From NCBI RefSeq assembly GCF_002727065.1, contig NZ_PDVP01000018.1, positions 38,739 through 102,738 on the forward strand: 64,000 bases of DNA. Direction: 5' to 3'. This DNA is from Zhengella mangrovi (GTDB taxonomy: Bacteria; Pseudomonadota; Alphaproteobacteria; Rhizobiales; Rhizobiaceae). The translations under genes were made by a program, and so were the position numbers. Positions 26,739-36,482 of this stretch are shown here, one piece after another; the stretch's first letter is position 1; the number at the start of each line of letters is the position of its first letter. The notes under the pieces are model-generated. The model was not told the origin of the DNA. It did not search any database and saw only the letters and a list, made by a program, of their open reading frames with translations.

Positions 26739-28424
26739 CTACCGGTCGCTGACCTGCCAGCGCGGATTGATCCACGGCTCCTGGTTGGACGGCGCGAGGG
26801 GCTGGCGGCCCAGAATGTGGTCGGATGCCTTTTCGCCCACCATGATCGACGGCGCGTTGAGATTGCCGTTGGTGATACGCGGGAAGATCGAGCTGTCGGC
26901 CACCCGTAGGCCTTGCACGCCGATGACGCGGTTCTCCGGGTCGACAACCGCCATCGGGTCATGGGCCGCGCCCATCCGGCACGTGCCGCACGGGTGGAAT
27001 GCGCTCTCGGCATGGTCGCGGATGAAGGCGTCCAACGCGTCGTCGCTCCGGGCATCGTCCCCCGGCGAGATCTCGCGGCCGCGATAGGGCGCCAGGGCAT
27101 CCTGGGCGAAGATCTCGCGGGTCAGGCGGATCGAATGCCGGAACTCGGTCCAGTCGTCCGGGTGGCTCATGTAGTTGAAACGGATGACGGGCTTGTCCGC
27201 CGGGTCGGGTGAACGCAGCGTGACGGTACCGCGCGACTTGGAACGCATCGGTCCGACATGGGCCTGGAAGCCGTGCCCGGGCGCGGCTGCCTTGCCGTCG
27301 TAGCGGATGGCGCCGGCCAGGAAATGGAACTGGATGTCGGGATAGTCGACGCCGGCCGCCGAGCGCACGAAGCCGCAGGCCTCGAAATGGTTCGTCGCGC
27401 CGTCGCCGCGCTTCAGGAACAGCCACTCCGCGCCGATCATGGCCTTGGAGATCAGGCCGAGCTTGGAATTGAGCGTGATCGGCTGGGTGCACTCCTGCTG
27501 GATGTAGAGCTCCAGGTGATCCTGGAGGTTCTGCCCGACGCCGGGACGGTCGGCGACGACGGCGATGCCTTGCTCGCGCAGGTGCGCCGCCGGGCCGATG
27601 CCCGAATGCATCAGCAGCTTGGGCGAATTGATCGCCGACGCGGCCAGGATGACTTCCTGCCGCGCATGAACCCTCTGGACCTGGCCGTGGACCTCGATCT
27701 CGACGCCGGTCGCCCGCTGGTTCTCGATGGTGACGCGGCGCGCCAGCCCCTTGACGAGGCTCACGTTTTCCCGTTTCAGCGCCGGGCGCAGATAGGCCTT
27801 GGCAGCCGAGAAGCGCTCGCCGTTGTGAATGGTCTGCTCGAAGGCGGCAAAGCCTTCCTGCTTCTGCCCGTTGTAGTCGTCGGTGACCTCGAACCCGGCC
27901 TGCCGGCCCGCCTCGATGAAGGCGCCGTAGAGCGGGTTTTCCATGGAAGCACGGCGCACGTGCAGCGGCCCGGTCTTGCCGCGCCAGGACGCGTCCCCGG
28001 AATCGGCATTTTCCATCCGCATGAAATAGGGCAGCACGTCGGCATAGCCCCAGCCATGCGCGCCGGAAGCCGCCCAGTGGTCGTAGTCGCGGGCATGGCC
28101 GCGCACGTAGACCATGCCGTTGATCGAGGACGACCCGCCGATGACCTTGCCCCGGGGCGTCACGAGCCGCCGTCCGCCGAGGCCCGGTTCCGGTTCGCTT
28201 TCCAGGCCCCAGTCGTAGAGCTTCATGTTCATCGGATAGGAGAGGGCGGCCGGCATCTGGATGAAGGGCCCGGCATCCGTGCCGCCGTACTCGATCACGA
28301 TGACGGAATGCCTGCCGTCTTCCGACAGCCGGTAGGCCATGGCCGATCCGGCCGACCCCGATCCGACGATCACGTAGTCGGCGGTCAGCGATGCCGCGTC
28401 GTCGAAATGCTTGCCCGACGTCAT
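26739..28424 (-). CDS. betA: Choline dehydrogenase (GMC oxidoreductase)
   Basis: 561 residues. The FAD-binding GxGxxG motif is [11 protein letters not shown] near the N-terminus. GMC signatures include [20 protein letters not shown] and, further on, [15 protein letters not shown]. The C-terminal catalytic His region is [10 protein letters not shown], followed by [16 protein letters not shown]. It oxidises choline to betaine aldehyde, probably membrane-associated with electrons passing to quinone. The ATG at 28424 follows the betC stop by one base and has a GGGGTGAG-like site inside the end of betC, so translation is probably coupled. Upstream in-frame sequence belongs to betC in another frame. 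Confidence 0.94.
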   Translation of the reverse strand: MTSGKHFDDAASLTADYVIVGSGSAGSAMAYRLSEDGRHSVIVIEYGGTDAGPFIQMPAALSYPMNMKLYDWGLESEPEPGLGGRRLVTPRGKVIGGSSSINGMVYVRGHARDYDHWAASGAHGWGYADVLPYFMRMENADSGDASWRGKTGPLHVRRASMENPLYGAFIEAGRQAGFEVTDDYNGQKQEGFAAFEQTIHNGERFSAAKAYLRPALKRENVSLVKGLARRVTIENQRATGVEIEVHGQVQRVHARQEVILAASAINSPKLLMHSGIGPAAHLREQGIAVVADRPGVGQNLQDHLELYIQQECTQPITLNSKLGLISKAMIGAEWLFLKRGDGATNHFEACGFVRSAAGVDYPDIQFHFLAGAIRYDGKAAAPGHGFQAHVGPMRSKSRGTVTLRSPDPADKPVIRFNYMSHPDDWTEFRHSIRLTREIFAQDALAPYRGREISPGDDARSDDALDAFIRDHAESAFHPCGTCRMGAAHDPMAVVDPENRVIGVQGLRVADSSIFPRITNGNLNAPSIMVGEKASDHILGRQPLAPSNQEPWINPRWQVSDR

Positions 28425-28425
28425 G

Positions 28426-29952
28426 TCACTCACCCCTCGGGTAACGCTTGTTTTCTTCCAGCACGTTGAGGTCCATGTGGTTGCGCATGTAGCGCTCCGA
28501 GGCCTTCTGCAGAGGCTGGAAGTCCCACGGGAAATAGGAGCCGTTCCGGAGTGCCGGGTAGACCACCCAGCGCCGGGCCTGGCTCTGCCGCACCTCCGCG
28601 TCATAGGCGCCCATGTCCCATTTCTCGCGGACCCGTTTCATGTAGCCCTGGACGGTTTCGCCATGCGCCGGATCGGCGGCCAGGTTCACCCGTTCCTGCG
28701 GGTCGTCGGCCAGGTTGAAGAGCTGCGGCGGATCGAGTTCGCAGTGCACGAACTTGATGTCGCCCTCGCGGATGCAGACCAGCGGCGCATAGGACCCTTC
28801 CGCCGCGTACTCGATCATCACTGGCGTCTGCCGGGCCTCGCCGGCCATCTGCGCCACCAGGCTCACCCCGTCCGTCCACGGCATGATGCCGGACAGGTCG
28901 ATCCCGGCGAGATCGGCCAGGGTCGGCAGCAGGTCCAGCGTCGAGACCGGGTCGGTGACCAGCCGCCCGTTCTGGCCGGGCACGGCGATCATCACCGGCA
29001 CGCGGGCCGAGCCTTCGTAGAAGTTCATCTTGAACCAGAGCCCGCGCTCGCCCAGCATGTCGCCATGGTCGGAGCAGAACACGATGACCGTGTTGTCGGC
29101 CATGCGCGTTGCTTCCAGCACGGCCAGCAGTTCCCCGACCTTGTCGTCGAGATAGGAGATGTTGGCGAAATAGGCCTGCCGCGACCGGCGGATGTTCTCG
29201 TCGGTGATGTCGAAATTCGTGTAGTCGTTGGCCTTGTAGAGGCGTTGCGAATGCGGGTCCTGCGCCTCGAACGGGATCGCGGCGACCGTAGGCTCCAGGT
29301 GGGCGCAGTCTTCGTAGAGGTCCCAGTACTTGCGCCGCGCCACGTAGGGGTCGTGCGGATGGGTGAAGGACACGGTCAAGCACCACGGCCGCCGGTCGGC
29401 ATCGTCGTTCTCGCGGGCAAGCTGGTAGAGTTTCTGCACACCGTTGAAGCAGACCTCGTCGTCATATTCCATCTGGTTGGAAATCTCGGCCACGCCGGCG
29501 CCCGTGACAGAGCCGAGGTTGTGATACCACCAGTCGATGCGCTCGCCCGGCTTGCGGTAATCCGGCGTCCAGCCGAAATCGGCCGGGTAGATGTCGGTCG
29601 TCAGCCGTTCCTCGAAGCCATGCAACTGGTCCGGGCCGACGAAGTGCATCTTTCCGGACAGGCAGGTGTAGTAGCCCGCCGCGCGCAGGTGATGCGCGTA
29701 GGTCGGAATGTCGGACGCGAATTCCGCGGCGTTGTCGTAGACCCGCGTGCGCCGGGGCAACTGCCCGGACATGAAGGAGGCCCGGCCCGGCGCGCACAGC
29801 GGCGAGGCGGTGTAGGCGTTGCGGAAGCGCGTCGAGCGCGCCGATAGCCGTTTCAGGTTCGGCGCGTGAAGCCAGTCGGCGGGACCGTCCGGAAACAGGG
29901 TTCCGTTCAGTTGGTCCACCATGATGACGAGAATGTTCGGCTTGGAAGGCAC
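28426..29952 (-). CDS. betC: Choline-sulfatase
   Basis: 508 residues of the type I sulfatase family. The formylglycine signature C-x-P-x-R is present as [14 protein letters not shown] (Cys53), and metal ligands appear in MVDQLNGT and in [10 protein letters not shown]. The C-terminal region ([20 protein letters not shown]) matches choline-sulfatases, whose C-terminal tail takes part in oligomerisation. It hydrolyses choline-O-sulfate to choline and sulfate, feeding betA and betB. It is the first gene of the operon, with a candidate operator 36 bp upstream at 29988-30005. The usual neighbours betI and a choline transporter are not present in this window. Confidence 0.93.
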   Translation of the reverse strand: MPSKPNILVIMVDQLNGTLFPDGPADWLHAPNLKRLSARSTRFRNAYTASPLCAPGRASFMSGQLPRRTRVYDNAAEFASDIPTYAHHLRAAGYYTCLSGKMHFVGPDQLHGFEERLTTDIYPADFGWTPDYRKPGERIDWWYHNLGSVTGAGVAEISNQMEYDDEVCFNGVQKLYQLARENDDADRRPWCLTVSFTHPHDPYVARRKYWDLYEDCAHLEPTVAAIPFEAQDPHSQRLYKANDYTNFDITDENIRRSRQAYFANISYLDDKVGELLAVLEATRMADNTVIVFCSDHGDMLGERGLWFKMNFYEGSARVPVMIAVPGQNGRLVTDPVSTLDLLPTLADLAGIDLSGIMPWTDGVSLVAQMAGEARQTPVMIEYAAEGSYAPLVCIREGDIKFVHCELDPPQLFNLADDPQERVNLAADPAHGETVQGYMKRVREKWDMGAYDAEVRQSQARRWVVYPALRNGSYFPWDFQPLQKASERYMRNHMDLNVLEENKRYPRGE

Positions 29953-29987
29953 GCGCGTTTCTCCGGATCGGGGGCTGGGATTTTTTT

Positions 29988-30005
29988 ATTGAACAGCGGT
30001 TCAAT
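29988..30005. promoter_or_regulatory. Candidate operator of the betCAB operon
   Basis: ATTGAAC (29988-29994) and GTTCAAT (29999-30005) are perfect 7-bp inverted arms around AGCG. The dyad is 36 bp before betC. Size and half-sites suit a TetR-family repressor such as BetI, whose known sites contain TTGAAC-type half-sites as far as I recall. Confidence 0.55.
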
Positions 30006-30182
30006 TTGATCGGACAATGCCACGGCACCCCCGCTCCTGTCAATTCGGGCCCGTTGGCGGCACTCGCATTCGCGCACAGCCGGTTAACATCGCGCCGAGG
30101 CTTTACGTACGCGGGAAGCCGGTCCAAATTGCCGCCACGGCAGAGCGGGCCTGGCCCGCGCCGGTCAACCGGGAGAGAGACA

Positions 30183-31349
30183 ATGACTGCATGTATCGTG
30201 GGCTGGGCGCATCTGCCCTTTGGCCGCCATTCCGACATCACGCTGGAAGACATGATCGTGAAAGTGGCCCGGGAAGCGCTGGACCACGCGGGCCTTGGCG
30301 CCGGCGATGTCGACGAGATCGTCCTGGGCCATTTCAATGCCGGCTTCTCGCAGCAGGATTTCACCGCCTCGCTCGTGCTCCAGGCCGATGACGGTTTCCG
30401 TTTCAAGCCGGCCACCCGCGTCGAGAACGCTTGCGCCACCGGTTCGGCCGCCGTGCGCCAGGGCATCCGCGCCATCGAGAGCAAGGCCGGCCGTGTCGTC
30501 CTCGTGGTCGGTGCCGAGCAGATGACCACGACGCCCGGGCCCGAGATCGGCAAGAACCTGCTGCGCGCCTCCTACCTTCCGGAAGACGGCGACACGCCGG
30601 CCGGTTTCGCCGGCGTCTTCGGAAAGATCGCGAGCGCCTATTTCCAGCGCCATGGCGACCAGTCCGACGCGCTGGCGAAAATCGCGGCCAAGAACCACCG
30701 CAACGGTGTCGGCAATCCCTACGCCCAGATGCGCAAGGACTTCGGCTACGACTTCTGCCGCACCGAAAGCGAGAAGAACCCGTTTGTCGCCGGCCCGCTG
30801 AAGCGCACCGACTGCTCGCTGGTGTCGGACGGTGCCGCCGCCATCGTGCTGACCGACGTGGAAACCGCCCTGTCGATGAAGCGCGCCGTCGCCATCCGCG
30901 GCAACGCCCACGTGCAGGATTTCCTGCCCATGTCGAAGCGCGACATCCTGCTGTTCGAAGGTTGCACCGAGGCCTGGGCCCAGGCCATGAAACAGGCCCG
31001 CGTCGGCCTGGAAGACCTGTCCTTCGTCGAGACCCACGACTGCTTCACCATTGCCGAACTGATCGAATACGAGGCCATGGGCCTGGCAAAGCCGGGCGAG
31101 GGCGCGAAAGTGGCCCTGGAAGGGCAGACGGAAAAGGGCGCGCGCCTGCCGGTCAACCCGTCGGGCGGCCTGAAGGCCAAGGGTCATCCCATCGGCGCCA
31201 CCGGCGTTTCCATGCATGCGCTGACCGCCATGCAGCTGATGGGCGAAGCCGATGGTTTCCAGGTCGAGGGCGCCACGCTCGGCGGCATCTTCAACATGGG
31301 TGGCGCCGCGGTGGCCAATTACGTCTCCATCCTGGAGCGCATCAAGTGA
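30183..31349 (+). CDS. Thiolase-family acetyl-CoA acyltransferase (SCP-x type)
   Basis: 388 residues. The nucleophilic Cys84 lies in RVENACATGSAA, the His region is VETHDCFTIAE, and the C-terminal motif NPSGGLKAKGHPIGATG contains the second catalytic His. The final Cys-x-G loop of classical thiolases is replaced by FNMGGAA, as in the SCP-x/thiolase-like group. It may cleave or condense a beta-ketoacyl-CoA. GGGAGAGAGA just before the ATG at 30183 fixes the start, and earlier in-frame codons are not supported. Its stop overlaps the GTG start of the SDR gene (GTGA at 31346-31349), which points to a two-gene catabolic unit, divergent from betC. Substrate unknown. Confidence 0.88.
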   Translation: MTACIVGWAHLPFGRHSDITLEDMIVKVAREALDHAGLGAGDVDEIVLGHFNAGFSQQDFTASLVLQADDGFRFKPATRVENACATGSAAVRQGIRAIESKAGRVVLVVGAEQMTTTPGPEIGKNLLRASYLPEDGDTPAGFAGVFGKIASAYFQRHGDQSDALAKIAAKNHRNGVGNPYAQMRKDFGYDFCRTESEKNPFVAGPLKRTDCSLVSDGAAAIVLTDVETALSMKRAVAIRGNAHVQDFLPMSKRDILLFEGCTEAWAQAMKQARVGLEDLSFVETHDCFTIAELIEYEAMGLAKPGEGAKVALEGQTEKGARLPVNPSGGLKAKGHPIGATGVSMHALTAMQLMGEADGFQVEGATLGGIFNMGGAAVANYVSILERIK

Positions 31350-32095
31350 ACCGGGTCGCCGTCGTCACCGGCGGCGCTTCCGGCATCGGGCTGGCCGTCG
31401 TGGAACGTCTGCTGTCTGACGGCTGGACGGTGGCCATCATCGATGCCAATCCGACCACGCTGGCCGAGGCAGAGGCGGAACTGGAAGGCGAGGACGCGCT
31501 CGTCCTCGCCTGTGACATCACCGACGAGGAGGAAGTCGCCGGGACCTTCGACCGGATCGTCGACGCGCTGGGTCCCGTCGCAGCCCTGGTGAACAGCGCC
31601 GGCATCGCCCGCGACCTGCCGGCCATGGAAACCTCGGCCGAGCTCTTCCGCCAGATTCTCGACGTCAATCTCGTCGGCTCCTTCATTGCCTCCACGGCTG
31701 CCGTGGAACGCCGCGCCGACGATCTCGCCATCGTCAACATCGCCTCCGTTTCCGGCCTGCGGGCCAACAAGGGGCGCGTCGCCTATGGCGCCTCCAAGGC
31801 CGGGGTGAAGATGATGACCGAGGTCATGGCCGGCGAACTGGGCAAGGACGGCATCCGGGTCAACTGCATCGCGCCAGGCCCGGTGGAAACGCCGATGGTC
31901 ACCCGCCTGCACACTGCTGCCGACCGGAACCTCTGGCTGCCGCGCCTGCCGCTGGCCCGCTACGGCGATCCCGACGAGATCGCCGCCGCCGTCGCCTTTC
32001 TCATCTCCGACGAGGCGAGCTTCATCACCGGCCACACGCTGGCCGTGGACGGCGGCTTTCTCGCCGCGGGCATCATGGAGGACAAGGCGCCCTAG
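31346..32095 (+). CDS. Short-chain dehydrogenase/reductase
   Basis: 249 residues. The cofactor motif is TGGASGIG (8-15), the NNAG-equivalent is NSAG, and the catalytic Ser134, Tyr147 and Lys151 are in NIAS and YGASK. The C-terminal GHTLAVDGGFL is typical of the family. An Asp at about 33 after the second strand suggests NAD(H) preference. Coupled to a thiolase, it may be a 3-hydroxyacyl-CoA-type dehydrogenase, with the thiolase cleaving its product. The start is GTG at 31346, overlapping the thiolase stop codon. It ends 6 bp from the convergent DUF3750 gene. Confidence 0.88.
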   Translation: MNRVAVVTGGASGIGLAVVERLLSDGWTVAIIDANPTTLAEAEAELEGEDALVLACDITDEEEVAGTFDRIVDALGPVAALVNSAGIARDLPAMETSAELFRQILDVNLVGSFIASTAAVERRADDLAIVNIASVSGLRANKGRVAYGASKAGVKMMTEVMAGELGKDGIRVNCIAPGPVETPMVTRLHTAADRNLWLPRLPLARYGDPDEIAAAVAFLISDEASFITGHTLAVDGGFLAAGIMEDKAP

Positions 32096-32101
32096 TGGCC
32101 G

Positions 32102-32839
32102 TCAGAGTCCCACCCGGCCGATGGCGGGGATCTTCAGTCCCGGGCGCATGACGTCGACACCCGCGACAAGGCCGAGGACCTGGATCTCGAGGCCTGAATT
32201 TAGGCCCGCGGCCAGGCCGATGACGCCACCGAGCGAGACGTGGACATCGGTCCAGCCCGGCGCATGGTCGAAGGAAATGAAGCCCGGCCGCCAATCCCGG
32301 CCCACCGCGTTTGCCGGCAGCACAGCGCCAAGATCGGGCACCCGGCGCAGGACAAAGGCAACGAAGGAATTGGAATTCGGGCCCGGCCAGATCGTGTAGC
32401 CGCCGCGGAAATTGTAGGGATAGGCGGCAATCGCCGCTTCGACCTTGGGAATGAGCCTCGCGGCTTCGGCCCCGCGCACCGTTTTCACGATGAAGGGCGT
32501 GTTGGAATACCAGCGTCCGTCCGCCGGGTAGGCGTTCCGGCGCACCGGCAGGCCCCAGCCGACCTTGTCGTAGCGGTTGTAGTGGCCGTCCGTCGGATCG
32601 TAGGTGACGATCCAGCTGTGCACGGCAAGGGCGCCTTTCAGGCCACCGGTGCGCGCCGCCATGATATGGATGACCGGCTCCTTGAGCGATGCGGCGGGAG
32701 GCAGGACGCCGGAAGCCGACCAGTCGGCCTGCCGCCAGCTTCCGGGGCGCTCCGTGGTGACCCACCACGCCGCCGATGCCAGCGACGGCAGCAGAAAGAG
32801 GATGGCGAACAGCGCCGCAAGTCTCTTGATTGATTTCAT
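32102..32839 (-). CDS. DUF3750 protein, exported or membrane-anchored
   Basis: 245 residues. A basic start (MKSIKR) and a hydrophobic stretch to about residue 23 (ending SLASAAWW) make a signal peptide or anchor. The remainder resembles the DUF3750 family, with IHIMAARTGGLKGALAVHSW, a VGWGLPVRRNAYPADG segment and FISFDHAPGWTDVHVSLGG. Function is unknown; the conserved His, Asn and Asp positions suggest a periplasmic enzyme. The ATG at 32839 has GGGGTGG just upstream, better than an ATG seven codons earlier. It is divergent from the asparaginase gene, with start codons only about 53 bp apart. Confidence 0.78.
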   Translation of the reverse strand: MKSIKRLAALFAILFLLPSLASAAWWVTTERPGSWRQADWSASGVLPPAASLKEPVIHIMAARTGGLKGALAVHSWIVTYDPTDGHYNRYDKVGWGLPVRRNAYPADGRWYSNTPFIVKTVRGAEAARLIPKVEAAIAAYPYNFRGGYTIWPGPNSNSFVAFVLRRVPDLGAVLPANAVGRDWRPGFISFDHAPGWTDVHVSLGGVIGLAAGLNSGLEIQVLGLVAGVDVMRPGLKIPAIGRVGL

Positions 32840-32861
32840 GGTCCACCCCGGATAGGCCATG

Positions 32862-32889
32862 ATGATAGTGAACCTTGAATTGAGGTCAA
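32862..32889 (-). promoter_or_regulatory. Candidate sigma-70-type promoter for the DUF3750 gene
   Basis: On the minus strand TTGACC (32884-32889) and TATCAT (32862-32867) are 16 bp apart, ending 22 bp before the start codon. It occupies most of the 53-bp spacer shared with ansA. Confidence 0.45.
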
Positions 32890-32892
32890 AGC

Positions 32893-33900
32893 ATGGACAA
32901 TCCCGTACTGGTCGAGGTCACGCGTGGAGCCCGGGTCGAAAGCCGTCACCGGGGCGCCTTCGTCGTCATGGATGGGGACGGCCACGTCGTGGCCTCCGCC
33001 GGCGACATCGACCGGCCGGTCTACCCGCGCTCGGCCGTCAAGGCGATCCAGGCTCTGCCGCTGGTGGAAACAGGGACGGCGGATGCCCTCGGCTTCGAGA
33101 CGGCCGACCTCGCCATGGCCTGCGCGTCCCATTCCGGGGAGCCGGGACATGTGCAGCGCGCCGCCGCCATGCTGGCCCGTGCCGGCCTGGCCGAAACGGA
33201 CCTGGAATGCGGCAGCCACTGGTCGTCCGAACCGGCGGTGCTGATCGAACAGGCCCGCGCCATGGCCCGCCCGGACCAGTTGCACAACAATTGCTCCGGA
33301 AAACATGCCGGCTTTCTCTGCACCTGTCGCCACATGGGCTGGGAGACCGGCGGCTACGTGACCGCCGGGCACCGGGAGCAGACGCTGATCGCGCAGACGA
33401 TGACGGCCGTGACCGGCGCCGCTCACGACGGCGGCAATGCTGCCATCGACGGCTGCGCCATCCCCACCTATGCGGTGCCGCTGACGGCACTGGCGCGCGG
33501 CTTTGCCCGCATGGCAACCGGCCGCGGGCTGGAGCCGCAGCGCGCCGCTGCCGCGCGTCGCCTGCTGGATGCCTGCATGGCCGCGCCCTGGTATGTCGCC
33601 GGCACCGACCGGTTCGACACCCGCGTCATGCAGGCCGCTCCGGGCAGGGTCTTTCTCAAGGTCGGGGCGGAAGGCGTCTATTGCGCAGCCCTGCCGGAAC
33701 AGGGACTGGCGATCGCGCTGAAGGCCGATGACGGCGCTCCGCGCGCCGCCGAGGTCATGGTTGCCGCGGTCCTCGCCTACGCGGCCTCCGGGCGGGACGA
33801 TGCCCTGGCGGATTGCCTGGAAGGATATGCCCGCCATCCCGTGCTCAACCGCAACGGCGAAGCGGTCGGCGAAATGCGGCCCGCGTCGCCTCTCGTCTGA
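32893..33900 (+). CDS. ansA: L-asparaginase, rhizobial (class 3) type
   Basis: 335 residues, matching Rhizobium etli-type asparaginases, which are unrelated to the bacterial AnsA/AnsB fold. Expected active-site residues are all visible one position earlier than in the R. etli numbering I recall: Ser47 and Lys50 in PRSAVKAIQ, Ser79 in CASHSGEPGH, and the zinc-site residues Cys134 and Lys137 in NNCSGKHAGFL and Cys188 in DGCAIPTYAVPL. It hydrolyses asparagine to aspartate and ammonia in the cytoplasm. No signal peptide. It is divergent from the DUF3750 gene and ends 9 bp from the convergent Tat-exported protein gene. Confidence 0.92.
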   Translation: MDNPVLVEVTRGARVESRHRGAFVVMDGDGHVVASAGDIDRPVYPRSAVKAIQALPLVETGTADALGFETADLAMACASHSGEPGHVQRAAAMLARAGLAETDLECGSHWSSEPAVLIEQARAMARPDQLHNNCSGKHAGFLCTCRHMGWETGGYVTAGHREQTLIAQTMTAVTGAAHDGGNAAIDGCAIPTYAVPLTALARGFARMATGRGLEPQRAAAARRLLDACMAAPWYVAGTDRFDTRVMQAAPGRVFLKVGAEGVYCAALPEQGLAIALKADDGAPRAAEVMVAAVLAYAASGRDDALADCLEGYARHPVLNRNGEAVGEMRPASPLV

Positions 33901-33909
33901 TCCGGCCTG

Positions 33910-35280
33910 TCAGCCGGCAGCGTTGCGTTCCACGGTCAGGTTCGGCCAGTCGGACGCGCTAGCCCGTGCCAGGTCGCCGGTGGCCGGCTCGCTCCAGCGG
34001 TAGCCGACGATCGCGCCCTTGCGCGCCGCGTCGATCACGTTGTCGGAGATCACCGCGCGGCCGGCGCCGTCGGCCACCGAGACCGCGATGCCGGTACCGC
34101 AATCGCGGATCATGTTGCCGGTAGCCGTGATGTTGCGCAGGAATTCGCCCCAGCCGAGGTGCAGGCCGTAGCGCGGCGCCCCTTCCACCGTGTTGCCGGT
34201 GATGCTGGTGTCGGCCTCTGCCGTGATGCCCACGCCGAAGCCCGGCGCATCGGCCGGGTAGGGGCCTTCGGTGGAGAGGTGGCGCACCACGTTGCCCTGG
34301 ATGACCGCGAGCCGGCCGCCCTGGTTGAAATTGACCACCGAAATGCCGTTGGCGGCGCCGTCGACGATATTGTTGGCGATCACCGCGCCCTCAAAGGCGA
34401 ATTCCGCGTAGAGGGCGGTTTCGCCGGACCGCAGGCAGGAATTGCCCTGCGCGATCATGTTGGAGGCGGAATTGGCGCGAATGGCGGAAAAGGCGCAGTC
34501 GGATACGCTGTTGTTGGCCACCGTCACGCCGCTGGCGCGAAACAGGTTGATGCCGTTGCCATATTGCCCGGTGCCGCCCCGGCGTGCGCCGATCCTGGCG
34601 ATGCGGTTGTGAGTCACGAAGGAACCGTCGGGGCCGTCCTGCCAGCGGTGGATCAGGATGCCGCCGTTGCCGCAGTCTTCCACCGTGTTGCCGGTCACGG
34701 TCAGCCCGGTGGATTCCACCGCATAGAGCGCATAGTCCTGCGCGCCGGAGATGTGCGAGCGTTCCACCCGCCCGCCGCAGCGCTCCAGCGTCAGCCCGCT
34801 CTTGCCGGATCCGATGATGTCGCACTGGTCGATCATGACACGCCCGACGCGGCGCAGGTCGATCAGGCCCTGCGTCTGGTCCGAGAGCCAGCGGTTCTGG
34901 CCATCGATGGTCAGGCCTTCAAGCGAGAACATCTCGCAGTCCTCGCCGCCGAACAGGTGGCCGTTGCCGGTATAGACAATTTGCGTCGCGCCGGGAACGC
35001 CGGACAGCCGGACCCGTTTGGGCAGGGTGAGGTTCGAAACCGGATAGATGCCGGGCGGAAGGAACACCGCCTGGTTGCGCCGGTCGGCCTCGTCCAGCAT
35101 CGCCTGGAACACCCGCGACTGGTCATCCAGTGCCCCCGGCCGCACGCCGAGGTCGCCCGCATCGAGCGATCCGCGCATGGCGGTGCGTTCCAGCAGGGCA
35201 CGCGCACTGGCCGGAAATGGCACGGCGGCCACGGCCGTCGCGGGCAGAAGGGCGGAAAGGAAACGGCGTCTGTCCAGCAT
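33910..35280 (-). CDS. Tat-exported right-handed beta-helix repeat protein
   Basis: 456 residues from the ATG at 35280. The N-terminus MLDRRRFLSALLPATAVAA is a twin-arginine signal. The mature part is a parallel beta-helix with repeated short strands such as GLTVTGNTVEDCGNGGILI and GVTVANNSVSDCAFSAIRA, resembling pectate-lyase/NosD folds and the twin-arginine repeat family TIGR03808. Such proteins are folded before export and may bind or cleave polysaccharide in the periplasm, but I see no assured catalytic residues. It is divergent from the AI-2E permease gene and convergent with ansA. Confidence 0.82.
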   Translation of the reverse strand: MLDRRRFLSALLPATAVAAVPFPASARALLERTAMRGSLDAGDLGVRPGALDDQSRVFQAMLDEADRRNQAVFLPPGIYPVSNLTLPKRVRLSGVPGATQIVYTGNGHLFGGEDCEMFSLEGLTIDGQNRWLSDQTQGLIDLRRVGRVMIDQCDIIGSGKSGLTLERCGGRVERSHISGAQDYALYAVESTGLTVTGNTVEDCGNGGILIHRWQDGPDGSFVTHNRIARIGARRGGTGQYGNGINLFRASGVTVANNSVSDCAFSAIRANSASNMIAQGNSCLRSGETALYAEFAFEGAVIANNIVDGAANGISVVNFNQGGRLAVIQGNVVRHLSTEGPYPADAPGFGVGITAEADTSITGNTVEGAPRYGLHLGWGEFLRNITATGNMIRDCGTGIAVSVADGAGRAVISDNVIDAARKGAIVGYRWSEPATGDLARASASDWPNLTVERNAAG

Positions 35281-35394
35281 TGGCACGGGTCCCACGGTCA
35301 AAACAGTTGACATGCGGGGGCCGTGCCAAGAAGGATGGCCTGCAACTCTTGCCTATTGCCGGGCATTGCCCCGCAACCGAAGGAGCCGGGAGAC

Positions 35395-36474
35395 GTGATT
35401 GCCGTTGCGGATAGCGCGCGCAAGGTGGCTTATGTGCTGCTTGTCGTCAGCCTGGCCGGTTGGCTGTTGTGGGTCGGCTCCAAGGTGCTCTGGCCGGTCT
35501 TCGCCGCCATCATCAGCGCCTACATCCTGACCGCCGCAGCAGAATCGCTCAGCCGCGTGCCGGTCCTCAGCTGGACGCCGCGCTGGTTCCGGAACCTGGT
35601 CGTGGCCGCGGGGTTCGCGGCGATCCTGTTCATGATCGCGATGATCTTCAGTTCCACCGTCGACAAGCTGGCCAGCGTCGCGCCGACCTACCAGCAGAAC
35701 CTCGTCGGCCTTGCCGGGCGCCTGACCAGGTGGGCCGGCTTCGAGCAGACGCCGACCTGGGAGACATTGCGGACCTACCTGACCGGCCGCGTCAGCCTGC
35801 AGGCAATCATCACCGGAACGCTCGGCCAGGTTACCGCGATGGGCGGCCAGATCATCCTGATCGTCTTCTATGCCGTCTTCCTGCTGGCCGAGCGCGGCCA
35901 GTTCGCCGCCAAGCTCACCAGTGTTGCCGGCGATGCCGAACGGGCCGAGCGCGCCCATGACGTGATCGCCTCGATCAACCGGTCGATCACCGACTACCTG
36001 GCGGTCAAGACGGTCATCAACATCATCCTCGGCGTCACGTCCTACCTCATCATGATCGCCCTGGGCATTGATTTCGCGGCCTTCTGGGCCATCCTTATCG
36101 GCCTGATGAACTACATTCCCTATGTCGGATCGATTGTCGGCGTCGCCTTCCCGGTCCTGCTCAGCCTGGCGCAGTTCGGCTCGGTCGGGCAGACCATGGT
36201 TGCTGCCCTGGCGCTGACGGCGGCACAGATGACGGTCGGCTATGTCATCGAGCCGCGCATGATCGGCCAGTCGGTCAATCTCAGCCCCTTCGTCGTCATG
36301 GTGTCCCTGACCACCTGGTCGGCCTTGTGGGGCGTGCCGGGGGCCATCCTCGCGGTGCCGCTGACCGCCATCCTGTCCATCATCCTGGCCGCTTCGCCGT
36401 CCACGCGCGGCCTGTCGGTGCTGCTGTCCGCCGACGGCACGGCGCCGGCGCCGCCGCGATCCCGGTCGCCCTGA
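35395..36474 (+). CDS. AI-2E family transporter (PerM/YhhT-like permease)
   Basis: 359 residues with about seven or eight membrane segments and a central soluble region near residues 85-150. The C-terminal family motifs are NYIPYVGSIVGVAFP and YVIEPRMIGQSVNLSPFVV. Members export or exchange small molecules or ions; only a few are shown to move AI-2 or sodium/protons, so the substrate is unknown. The GTG at 35395 has AGGAG nine bases upstream, and residues before it (from 35323) are rich in Cys and Pro and look non-coding. The phospholipase D-like gene follows within about 10 bp, suggesting an operon. Confidence 0.87.
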   Translation: MIAVADSARKVAYVLLVVSLAGWLLWVGSKVLWPVFAAIISAYILTAAAESLSRVPVLSWTPRWFRNLVVAAGFAAILFMIAMIFSSTVDKLASVAPTYQQNLVGLAGRLTRWAGFEQTPTWETLRTYLTGRVSLQAIITGTLGQVTAMGGQIILIVFYAVFLLAERGQFAAKLTSVAGDAERAERAHDVIASINRSITDYLAVKTVINIILGVTSYLIMIALGIDFAAFWAILIGLMNYIPYVGSIVGVAFPVLLSLAQFGSVGQTMVAALALTAAQMTVGYVIEPRMIGQSVNLSPFVVMVSLTTWSALWGVPGAILAVPLTAILSIILAASPSTRGLSVLLSADGTAPAPPRSRSP

Positions 36475-36482
36475 GCCGCAAC

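Noticed and set aside
26739..28604. Longer betA start extending into betC
   Set aside because: The extra N-terminal 60 residues are betC sequence read in another frame; the start at 28424 fits the family.
30431..32095. Single 554-residue frame joining thiolase region and SDR
   Set aside because: Upstream of 31346 it is a shadow frame of the thiolase gene; the SDR begins at the GTG overlapping the thiolase stop.
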